DNA from: Lethocerus indicus
Lineage: Eukaryota > Arthropoda > Insecta > Hemiptera > Belostomatidae
Assembly: GCA_019843655.1 (NCBI GenBank)
Contig: JACDQD010000007.1
Location: 23,082,365 to 23,146,364, forward strand
Direction: 5' to 3'
DNA: 64,000 nt
Under the pieces are notes generated by a model that worked only from the letters and a program-made list of their open reading frames with translations, ran no database searches and was not told where the DNA came from. Positions 51,851-62,100 of the stretch are shown piece after piece; position 1 is the first letter of the stretch; the number at the start of each line of letters is the position of its first letter. Both the position numbers and the translations under genes were made by a program.

Positions 51851-52359
51851 CAGGCCTAAGCCACCTAATTGTGTGGAGATTGGTGAAAGTTTCATTCGAA
51901 TGAAGTAGGAGTTTTTTGTAAGGAACAATTAAAGTATTGAATATTATGTCATTGATTTTTAAAATTATTGTAAATCAATTAACAACTCTATTTCGTGGTG
52001 ATTAAGCAATATGTACTTTATTAGAAAATATTGTCCTTTAGAGAACAAGAAATAATTAGAGATTAGACTCCCCGAGTTGTTTGAATTTTATTGAGTTCAT
52101 TTAAAGAAGAAAAAAATTAAAATGTAATAGGTTTCAACAATTATAACATACAAATATCCCCGCGAGGTGCCGCTGGCTCCCGATCCACAGTTTCCGACCT
52201 CCTGATCTATACATTCGCGTTTAGTAATACGTTTGCAAAGGGTGATCGCGCAAACCCGATGACTCGAATGTATTCGAATCTCTTTTGAAACGAAGGATGA
52301 AAGTCCAGGATTGACAACGAAGGACGTTCAACGCGCTGGCTGGTTATGTGTGTTCAAGG
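51851..52359. other. AT-rich non-coding stretch
   Basis: Nothing supported. Confidence 0.45.
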
Positions 52360-52700
52360 AGTGACGGAAGGGTATAGCAATGCGCCCGGGAGGTCATGGC
52401 AAAGAGCGTCAGCGAGAGGTAGGGCAGTGACAGAGTGTGGAAGAGTGGTAGTGGTAGTGGTAGAGTGGTAGTGGTGGTGGAGTATGGCGGGGGCCGGGGG
52501 TGGAGGGCTACGACTCGATAGGAGGCCATCCACGTGGATAGGAGCCCACCGCGGTGGGGAGCACCGACACAATGCCCCCGACCAACACCCGACAACCTCC
52601 GCATCGCCTCCGCAACCCCACAATCTAATGTCTTGGCATTTAATAATTCGGCCATTTATGCTGGCAGGGGGTGAGACCCCGCAACAGTTTGCCTGGGAAA
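52360..52700. promoter_or_regulatory. GC-rich pocket with GGTAGT repeats and E-box
   Basis: A GC-rich island contains an imperfect GGTAGT/GGTGGT repeat (52445-52480) and a palindromic CCACGTGG at 52530. Overlapping frames on both strands are low-complexity. A minus-strand ATG (52655) opens MAELLNAKTLDCGVAEAMRR before becoming Pro/Thr/Leu repeat, so a short minus-strand coding start is possible but unsupported by a donor. Confidence 0.3.
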
Positions 52701-54836
52701 TATTCCGGCGACATGCAATATGTTAATCTTGTAATTTCCCTCGTAAATTCTATTCAACAAAGTATTTAATATTGCACTCCCATCATTTACCCATTTTTGT
52801 AGGTGGGATCTTCCGGAAATATATTTTCTTAACTTCAATTAATGTATCAAAGATACATTTGTAAATCGTTACGAACAATTATAAATGCTTAGTATTTTGT
52901 AAAGGGCCAACATTTGAAGAAGCTAGAATACTATTCTAGCATCCTTCTCTGTCTTCCTTAATCATAAATTTCGATTTTTTCCTTTTGGTTTTGAAATACG
53001 ATCAGTCTTCTGTGATTCTGTTTCCACTCTCTTCTATATCGCGTTCGGGTTCTTCTGGGGCTTTTCTTCAATGCACTACCGCTGTATATTGATTGAGTAA
53101 ATTACTATAATTTAATATATTTTCTGATAAACACACTTACACGATTGCTGGCATACACACTACGTGCACTACAATACGTGTACACTACGTACAAAAGAAG
53201 TTTCAACTATACCAAAATTAACGAATGGTAATGGGTTTGAGTTCATAAATTTTGTCCATTATTTTTTTTAACGAACAGGCATCCGTTTCGATCCCATTGT
53301 CGTCCTTGCACACGAGGTCGGAAACCAGAAGGGACAGGAAACCGCACGAGTGATAGTATACCTAACCATTGCGACAGTTTTGAAATAATCCTATTTGGGT
53401 AAGTTCACAGGGTCCTTAAAATATATAAATCATTCCTAAAAAATGATCTTTTACTTAATTCCCACATAGTTCCCAGTCTACATAGTTTCACACCGAGGGT
53501 GACACAATGCCCGCACCCACTACGAACCTTAAGTGTTTTTAATAACAATTATTTGATACTTAAGAGGGATTCAAAATATTGTTATAATTATATTGAGATA
53601 TCGCAACATTTTAATTGCATCAATATAGATAGTGTAGTAATGCTCGAGAAGTCTGAACTGTGAGATACTCGACGACCAAGGCAGATAACATGTTTGTGAA
53701 GTTGTTGAGACCAGTGGGGGGAAAAGTGGGTCTTAAAGTGTATTCAGGAAAACTATGAAGAGGGACAAAAAAAAAGAGGAAAACATTTCCCGAAGTTTTC
53801 CCCCTTCGCATAGCAGGCCCCGGTTGACAAATAAGCGTCAACTTGAAGAACATTCACCGGAAGTGGAGCCTCCGCCCGCTTTGTCTTTTATACGACCGTC
53901 GTCGAAACGTGACAAGGGTCGTGGCATTTTTCAATTCTATTCCCTGTTTTCTGCGGCGCCCCGCGAACTTTTTTCACGAATGTTCGTCGACTTTTACAGA
54001 AAGTGAGTGATTAAGTGGTCTGCGAGGTCTAGCTTTAAGTTCCGTGCAAGCTGTCCTTCCTGCTAGAGAAAAGTGTTTAAGCACTTTCGTTGAAAACACA
54101 ACTGTGACAAATTTTATTCTCTGATTGAATGGAGCAAACTTCTGTCTTTTCGCTGATGTAAGTTCTGTCATAACTTAACAAAACAAGTACAGATAAAATA
54201 TCTCACTAAAAAGGAGCGTATTTACTCTAACATAGTAGACATCTATTTTGGATATTTAAGGTTATTTATGTCAGACTCTTATTTTTATTTCAAGAACCAG
54301 GATTCGTTAGGAAATTATTTTTTTAATTACTTTTTGGATCAAGGATTTGAACACAATAGGTATTATTTAGATATTGAAGCTTAAACTGATACTTTTTATA
54401 TTCATGTCGTTACTCATCAAGTAGTGTAGTAGTCATTTCCTCTTATTTTTTCCGTATTCAGTAAGTATCTACGTGTTTAAATTCAACGGTAATTGTACTG
54501 TTGCACAGATCAAATAAGTTTATTACCGCTAGACAGACCGTAAGTATGTTTTTTTATGGCAACCGTGTAAGCCAACATTTTGTCGACGAGGGGAGTAAAA
54601 AATAAAGAACTAACGAATAAAAATTGCACTCGCGGTCAATTTATGACGACATTAAGACTAATTTCGTTCCGGTTATATGCACTTACAAGTATAAAAAGGA
54701 TTTTTTAGACATATTTTCTCCTAGGTGAATTATTATCGTACTTATGGTACTGCATATGTATAATCAGTTATAAGAGTTTAAATTTATTTTTCCGATTATT
54801 TTATTATAAGTTTTTAATCATTTCAATTTTTTTCAG
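52701..54836. other. non-coding stretch
   Basis: Contains a perfect 8-bp hairpin GCTAGAAT-ACT-ATTCTAGC (52922-52940) and two TACGTG words at 53161 and 53175. The rest is AT-rich. It would be intronic in the 47-55 kb model. Confidence 0.45.
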
Positions 54837-54891
54837 GCACATCCTTTCCTTATCTACCTACACCTGTCCGCGCCGTGTCTTCAAAATCACG
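54837..54891 (+). CDS. candidate 55-nt internal exon, plus strand
   Basis: The acceptor atcatttcaatttttttcag and the consensus donor ATCACG/GTAAGTCC bound 55 nt that are GC-richer than both flanks. All three frames are open. Entering in the phase left by the exon at 47397, the frame reads HILSLSTYTCPRRVFKIT and leaves in phase 0, fitting the next candidate exon at 55233. The splice signals are among the best pair in the window; the reading frame rests on the model. Unidentified. Confidence 0.4.
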
Positions 54892-55232
54892 GTAAGTCCA
54901 TGAAAAATACTGAGAGTAAAAATTAGTTTTAGCGCAGAGTCTGAGTTGATGTAAACTGGTTGTAGGCTAATGGGGGGCTGGCCGGGTCTGTCCTTGGCAG
55001 TTGATCGCATCATCAGGCCCCAGCGCACTTCACATTAGCTTCAGCTATTTGCCCGCCCCTGCTCTGCCACTAACTGCGAATGTACTTATAAGAGCCAATT
55101 TTGCGACCGTTTCACCTCTCTCGATTTTAGAAATATCATATATTAGCATCATCTAGCGCAGAACTTGACTGGGAAAAATTCGGTCCGCCACGCTTGAATC
55201 GACTCTCGGCTCTAATTGCGTTTATATTTCAG

Positions 55233-55364
55233 AGAATTACACAACTTAAACGTAACCGGGGAAATAATAAAAATAGACCCAGTATTGTTGAATTCAACAG
55301 CATTTCCGTAAGCAATATAGCGGGGCAGGCACTTTGGCACGTCGGTTGCCAAAGAACACTGTAA
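55233..55364 (+). CDS. candidate last exon, 43 codons, with poly(A) signal
   Basis: The acceptor tctaattgcgtttatatttcag leads into 43 open codons beginning RITQLKRNRGNNKNRPSIVE and ending WHVGCQRTL before TAA at 55362-55364. AATAAA follows at 55497-55502, 133 nt after the stop. Phase 0 entry matches the exon at 54837-54891 across a 341-nt intron. The N-terminal part is basic and Asn-rich. A 175-codon minus-strand frame (55739-55212) overlaps but has no splice or start support. Protein unknown. Confidence 0.35.
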   Translation, partial: RITQLKRNRGNNKNRPSIVEFNSISVSNIAGQALWHVGCQRTL

Positions 55365-55496
55365 CGCTTCAGTGACAGGGCTGACATGTGGTTGCGATAA
55401 GTGTAGGACCAAATGGCCCAAATTGGAGCAAAATATCGCATTTTTAAATAATTTTGGGCTACGCATATACAGGTCCTTACTGTATATTTCATTAAT

Positions 55497-55502
55497 AATA
55501 AA
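55497..55502 (+). terminator. polyadenylation signal AATAAA of the 47-55 kb model
   Basis: AATAAA 133 nt after the TAA at 55362. AATAAA is common in AT-rich DNA, so it supports the model only in combination with the splice sites and frame. Confidence 0.25.
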
Positions 55503-57578
55503 TTTCAACCGAGTGAATCTTTTGAACATTTTGAACCTTACGCCATTCAAAGATACTGTAGTGGTCGTATCGGGCGTGGCCACGGGTCTGTGACTACTAC
55601 GAGCGCTATTTGCGAGGTGGGTTACAACACTAGTGGGGCTTCCAAGCATGTTGGTTGGAGGCACCAAGGTCGGGTAGGGCGAGCGGGGGGGAAGCACGCA
55701 CTGACGCACGAGGCACTCACGCACACCCCTACTGAGCACTGACCTTGTCCGTTAGTGGGCCCTTTGAGCCTGCCTAAAAACTCCTGCACAGTAAGGCACA
55801 TGCTCGCAAGTCGCTGACTCTTAAAACAGGGCGTGTAAAATTCATGGATACTAAAGCGACCAGGTCTTATCGCGGTAAGGCGATGAATATTTATTCGACG
55901 TTCATGTCGAGCTGAGTGTATAGAGCTGAACACAGAAGATAATTTTCGAACATGGCTACTGTGTTGGAAAACTGTACGCGATCAATACAAAAATCAGTAG
56001 GCTAAACTTTCCCAACATTAGAAGCACACTTTTTCAATCTTGAACTAGCCTCCAATGAGTGAGCACTGTCTGCAACAGGCGCTCTTAATTAGCAATTAGG
56101 AACGATGCTCCCACAGGACGTGGTTAAGTTCTTCTGGTTGGCTGGGTTATAGTACTATAAGTGCAGTCTTCATTCATATCTCACTAAAACGATCTACAGC
56201 TTTGCTTTAATGGAAATTATTCCTTATATCGTGATTGATTGATTAAATTTTCTAAGTGTAATTTCAGTTGCAAAAATTTGCCCCCAGAAAAAAAAATGTA
56301 TGGCCAGACACGCCTGTACACGATGGTTCTGAACAGGGATGAGGAAAACCACTGAAATAATCGAACGCTAAGATTGCCTGAAAAATGAGAAAAAGAAACT
56401 CGACATTCCGCAAGGTCTCAGACGTCAGCGTTACGGCCGCAACAGGAACTATTGAAAAATTAGAACCGAAATGCGTCAAAATGTTCGCTAACGACATAGT
56501 TACATAAGGATAGACGGGCGCAGCAAACTGCATAAACCGAAACGTTCCGCAAATTATAATGGCTGCCCCCCTCTATTAAAAATCGCACGAGCTTTGTGAA
56601 TTGAAGACAGAAAAATGTATAAAATTAGCAGGAAATTGGAAACCTTTCGGCCCACTGGAAGATACCTTCTCCAAAGCTCAGTTAACGTCGAATCCTGATT
56701 TTCTCGAAATGTAATTCGTAAAATGCATCTAAATAAAAGAACCTCATTAGACGTTCACTGATATCATCAGGAATATAGTCTCGACAACAATAATTTTGTC
56801 TTTATGCTTTTGTTTTTGTTTGTGCTTATGCAGTACTTGATTTAAAGTATTTCTGAAGTTAATCCTCAATGCTTCTATTCTCTTCGCGGCTGACTTTGTG
56901 AGGACTTCATCATTTAAGTTGAAACTGTCCAAATTGACTTGTGGAAAAAGAAATTGGCCCAATGAAACCTCATTTGTTATATTTCAGTGCATATCCAGAA
57001 TCGTTACTTTGATGGAGTTTCTACAATAAAACAGAATTCTTTTTTTTTAACCGTATTTTTACAGTGCCTTTATATTGGAGCACGACTGCACGAGAGAGAA
57101 TGATGTAATGCTAAGCAGATAACGCGCCTTTACTTCTCCTTCTGCTGTTGCAATCCGTTGACTCATTTGGTCTTTGAAAATGGTAAAAAAATGGGAAACT
57201 AGAACTGCTGTCTGACTTACGATTACATGAACATTGTCTATACCTTTGGCAAACTTTGAAAAAATACTTTGTAAGGTTAGGTGGAAACGTAGAGTATGAA
57301 TTTTGCCATTGAAGCAAATGAAAATTAACATAATAATCTGGTAGAACGTAACAATCGTGTACCTGTTACCGTATTAACAAAATGTTTGCAGGCATTACCC
57401 GATTCGGAAATCAATTACCAGATTTAAATTTCCATTATACTTTTCATGTGATTACACTATAGGAAAAAATCCAGCATCAATTCGTTATTATTCATATAAT
57501 CACTCTTATTAGGAGGCTCTGTCTCTCGTATTTTTTTAATAAATGGACTGACTGTAGAATTGATTGGGGTAGAATCGG
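55503..57578. other. non-coding stretch
   Basis: 55560-55760 is GC-richer with no splice signals. The remaining sequence is AT-rich and holds nothing I can support. Confidence 0.45.
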
Positions 57579-57615
57579 GGTTTCTTCCGTGTCCTTGAGA
57601 TTCCGGGAGTTATAT
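57579..57615 (+). repeat. 37-bp exact repeat, copy 1
   Basis: An exact 37-bp match to 59628-59664, beginning GGTTTCTTCCGTGTCC and ending GGGAGTTATAT. Flanks on both sides differ. Two copies in the window and 37 identical bases indicate a dispersed repeat, not chance. Confidence 0.85.
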
Positions 57616-58546
57616 CCCGTCAGCATTTCAATCGGATTAAAATTTAAATATATTTTGTATTTTCGGTTTTTGTCATAGCATTAGGTTGTCTACTTTTTAG
57701 GCTCATGTCTACCAATAAGTACTTGGCCGGAGTTGCCGTAACATCGGCATTGGTTGACTTCTGCAGCGTGTTATTGAGTTATCGAAGGGATCCGTGTCGG
57801 GATGGTTTTGTCGACGCTGCACCCCGTAGGGCGTATAGATGAGGCGCTTGGTTATCGACGAGCAGCTGGTCCATGTGCACATGGCCTTTATCGCCAGACG
57901 ACAACCACAACTCTGATGCACCATCCTCGTAGATGCGGGGCATTTTTTTACACCATGCGCCAGATTAAATGCTTCTCTGGGTTTTCTCTTATTTATATTT
58001 AAACGCTTAACAGTCGGTGGGTTGTTCCTAATGTTAGTTCGGTTGTTCCCAATTTAACCTATGATCCAGAACCCCACGTTTTAGGTCTTATAAACATATC
58101 CCACACTGATATTCATATTTTGCCAAATAAAAGAAATATTGGTATTTTGTGACTCCTCTGGCCGCTAGGTCAATTAATAACTTGTCTTGGTAAAACTTTG
58201 CCCCCTACCTTAACCTGAACCTATCGCACTTTTTATATTAGAAACGCGTCCAGAGGGTAGCAAATTCATTCACCGTTCATCCTTCCAATAAGCTAGTTTT
58301 CAATGACTGAAAATTAATAGTAATATATGACGGACATAGGTATTTGTGCATCAAGGCATTCTGTACAATTTCAAAATTTCGAAAAATACATTTACAGTTT
58401 GACATATTAGTATAGATTTGTACGATATAGTCCCAAGCATTCCAAAATTAAGTAATATCTAAATCCTGCAATTTTAAATATGAGTCCCCTGGTGATATTC
58501 TGTCCGTCGTCGGGCTTTCAAATATGAAAAGCAAGCAATGGGGGGA

Positions 58547-58642
58547 CACGTGGCTTGGCCCGGGGTCCTCATCGTAATTGAAAGAGGCAATAACAACAGG
58601 TTGTGTGTATCGAAGTGGACACGTGGCTGTCGTTAGCACGTG
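58547..58642. promoter_or_regulatory. cluster of three CACGTG E-boxes
   Basis: CACGTG occurs at 58547-58552, 58620-58625 and 58637-58642. The first two share GACACGTGGCT; the third is GCACGTGC. AATAACAACAGG (SOX-like words) lies between them. This is far above chance density for a 6-mer in a 96-bp span and suggests a bHLH-zipper or bHLH-PAS responsive element. No gene start was recognised beside it. Confidence 0.45.
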
Positions 58643-59380
58643 CTTCACGCTTTGCCTGCTCGACTCCAAACACGAGCCATTTATCGCTTAGCAAGCCCGC
58701 CACCACCCCGCTCTATCAAAGGCCGTTGAAGCTGTCGGAAAAATACCGTCAGATTATTCAAAAGCTCTTGCTACAGAGCATTTGTGGAAAGAGTTCACTC
58801 CGATTTCATTTTTATTTGGTTTTGTGGATAAATATCCATAAGTAGGAACAAGGCAAATGGGACAAAATTAAAACTGGTGGGTGCGTGTATTTTCGTTGCT
58901 CTAGGGGGCAGACGTTTTGTTTAAAGGATTTTCTCAATGATGAAGCTTTTCTCTTTGATTTCTCAAAGGCTATCAGGCTTTGTATTTATCGATTATTATT
59001 CTAATAAATTATGATAATCAAATTGTATAAGACAATACTGGAATGGTGATAGGCCGGAACCGATTTTACCTGAGATCAAATGGGCGTAAAAATAGCATTA
59101 CGGTCTATACTAATTATTAATCATAAAATAAGTGATTATGAAGGACTACTCCAAAGTGGGGGGGCTTGTCGGCCGATAGTTCCATTAAGTTTTAATACGT
59201 CAATAAAGTTTCATTATTGATCGTAACGTGGCCAGTCGCTGCCAACTATAATGGCTTATGCTCCCATAATACTGCTCTACGTCCTGCATCATAATGAAAA
59301 TTGGTGATTTATTTCGTTTAGGGCTAAAAAAAATTCGGTTTGGAAATTTTTCAATGGGCCCATGAGGATGAACGAATCAA

Positions 59381-59447
59381 TTCAGAATGAAATGTTAATG
59401 AACCAGTCGGTAGGCAGTCTTGAGAGCAAAACACATGCCAACCAGAA
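59381..59447 (+). repeat. dispersed repeat copy C (plus)
   Basis: TTCAGAATGAAATGTTAATG, AACCAGTCGG, TTGAGAGCAAAAC and CATGCCAACCAGA align with the other three copies. It lies 180 bp left of the second 37-bp repeat copy. Confidence 0.7.
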
Positions 59448-59627
59448 GAAAGAATCAAATAGCACAAATAAAATAATATTATAATATTGTTAGCTATTGG
59501 GAAATTGTCTTGAGACATTGGTAACACCGAAATTTTCTGGGCAAACTCCATTATTCCTGGCTCTTGCCTAGATATTTTTTCACGAAAGTACCAATGATGA
59601 GTATCCGCCAACCGAATATCGGGAACC

Positions 59628-59664
59628 GGTTTCTTCCGTGTCCTTGAGATTCCGGGAGTTATAT
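59628..59664 (+). repeat. 37-bp exact repeat, copy 2
   Basis: Identical over 37 bp to 57579-57615, same orientation, 2.05 kb away. Sequence outside the block diverges at once on both sides. Confidence 0.85.
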
Positions 59665-61869
59665 AATTCATACTATGTATGTAAGTTGAAGCGAGTTGTG
59701 GGCGCAAACCCCCCCTTTCCCCTATCCCGCCGTTTAGCACGGATGATAAGAGTTATCAGCAACGGCCCGCGCTACTCTGTGGACATTGTGCATTCCGCAA
59801 TACTATTCAACCGACGACTCTGCTGTTTCCTCTGAGGATTCAGACTTAAAACAAACTTCTAAATTATGAATTTTTACCGCAAGTTCAATAGGTATGAAAT
59901 TACATTACCAGGCGGTAGAAGAAAGCTTACACTACGTACTGAAATATGACATTTATTAAATTATTGATTGTTTGAAAATGTTCACGTTTGCTTACTCATG
60001 CAACATGCCTTTACAACTCCCCCCTTGGTCAGTAGGCCATTCTTCATATTTTTTACTGGATCAGTTTCTACCTTATTCTGGATTACCATTCGTTTAAACT
60101 ATACCCACCAATATTCTTAAAAGTTTTTTAAAGTAACTGTCACAAAATCGTAGAATCAATCGCTTGTAGACATTTTCAGTATATCCGGGCCAAACGCATT
60201 TAGCCGGATCACCCCGTTCACAAAGCTATGTCGGGTCCCTATCGCTTGCGATCTCGGAATTTCCCTTCCATTTGGATGGGGGCCAAATTCCGTAATGGGA
60301 GATAGGTTTTCAATGGAATCGGAATGAATGAAAGACGGACGGGAGTCGGTGGTCCGAATCACTGTAATATCGTCCAATACAGGTGGGGCGTTACATCATC
60401 CGTGCGGAACTCACTGTGGAGCCGGCATACTTCGAGTCTTTTTTATTTTGTTTTTCTTTTTTAATTTTTTATTTTTACCCCGCCGAACAGGACGCCACCG
60501 CGGGCTTCTTTTTATTTCGGTCCCGTGCGGGAGGCCCAGAACCGCTGACACGGCAAAAAGAAATCTCCCCTCCCCCTGCAAAATACGTGCAAAAAAAACA
60601 TTTTCCCGGTCGGACTCCATCGGTGTAACATGTGCAAATAATATTCATTCGCACATGTGCTACTACGTGTCGTACGATACGTTCAGTGTTTTCCGGTGTA
60701 ATTAACAATCCTAATTCAACGCGAATATTATTTGTACGTTCCCTGCGTAAAACCATGTCGCTGTATTACGGTTTTTCGCGCCCGCAATGTGCTCTAACAA
60801 GAAGGGTTTTTTCCTCTCAATTTTATGTCCACGTACACACCACATATACTTCGCTCTGGGCAAAGAGTGACCTTTTCGATTTTAGTCCTTTGATGGTTTT
60901 TTCCAACCTTTGTTTCTGTACATTACATGTCACGTTCGGTCCCGCTTATCAACGGTCTCTCGATGAATATATATTATAATACAATTATTTTTTTTTAGAA
61001 TAATGGGTAATACTACTGGGCATTATATTTAAAACCTAAAAACTAATAATTTGATAAATTATAGTATGGATACGCCAGTATACCACTATGTTCAGTAGAA
61101 AGGAAGTTCGCTACGGGATATTTTCCCGTTGGTTGCCTCCAAAAGGATTGCTTTATTTAAATAGAACCGCTAATTAGAATTTAACGTCAATTCTCATGAA
61201 AATAGAACCAAATGACGCCGATAGCACGACATTCAGTATTTCATCGGTGATGAAACGAACGGTGATTCTAACTGGAAGGTGTAGAATTTCAATTGCATCA
61301 GTCAGACAGTTGATTCAATTGATTAAATCCTTTTTTTCTGAAATCAGAAATATTTCAAAGCGCTTTATGGGGGTCTGCGAGGGATAGAGGCATTATCAAA
61401 AAAATGCGCAAAGTACTCGTAAAGAACACTATTTTGAGAAATTAAGATTTTATTTCGTGGGTACAGTTCGGAATCAGTTACATTCCAGAAGTTCAGATAA
61501 ATTTCAATAAGCGTTCCGCCAAGAAAGGGATTGGATCTGGGGCCTTTATAAAAAATAAAGTTTGAAATTTGCTCGTCGGGTCATGTCTAACCCAACGCTT
61601 TTAAGGAGCTTTAGAAATTTCCCATATATTTTTTTTGTGCCATCCATTTTGATGTCGGCCATAAGGGGGGTGGGATAACGTTATTTTGTGTCGAATAACA
61701 GAAACGTTATCTGTAAAGGAAACGGGTCTAGTTTCGGCCGAACACAAGTTGCGTTATCGGGCGGACTGCGGGCTCCATCGATCCGCCGGGCAATAAATAA
61801 GGCGATATGTCTGCCGCGTGCGGTGTGTTGGTAAGGGGAAGGGTTGACAAGGTACACAGACGTCAAAAT
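59665..61869. other. non-coding stretch
   Basis: 60380-60640 is somewhat GC-richer with overlapping frames on both strands and no exon signals. Otherwise AT-rich, nothing supported. Confidence 0.45.
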
Positions 61870-62100
61870 AGAGGCCGGGGATAAATAGGAAGCAGCCGAA
61901 GCGTTATTTATCTTGTCGGCTGTTGAGCGGGTACACGTCCGAGCCGGGGAGATGGTATCGAACCGGGTGGCTCCAGCAGCTATCCGCGCGGCTGCGCGCC
62001 CCCGTCTCCATCCGCGTCCTCCACACCACTACTGTCCACTCCAAAAATCAAATACACTCCTTCCGGAAACGAAAAAAAATAATCCCCAGCACTGATCCCA
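61870..62100 (+). promoter_or_regulatory. CpG-rich pocket with TATA-like word and small open frame
   Basis: GGGGATAAATAGG (61877-61889) is TATA-like and precedes a CpG-dense stretch (GCGCGGCTGCGCGCCCCCG). ATG at 61951 in context GAGATGG opens MVSNRVAPAAIRAAARPRLH, 48 codons in all, ending at TGA near 62096. The Ala/Arg/Pro content reflects GC bias, so coding is doubtful; no initiator could be fixed. Confidence 0.28.

Noticed and set aside
55212..55739. 175-codon minus-strand frame
   Set aside because: No recognisable domain and no splice context; it covers the better-supported plus-strand last exon candidate.
59351..59740. 129-codon minus-strand frame
   Set aside because: It spans dispersed repeat C and the 37-bp repeat, so it is repeat-derived.
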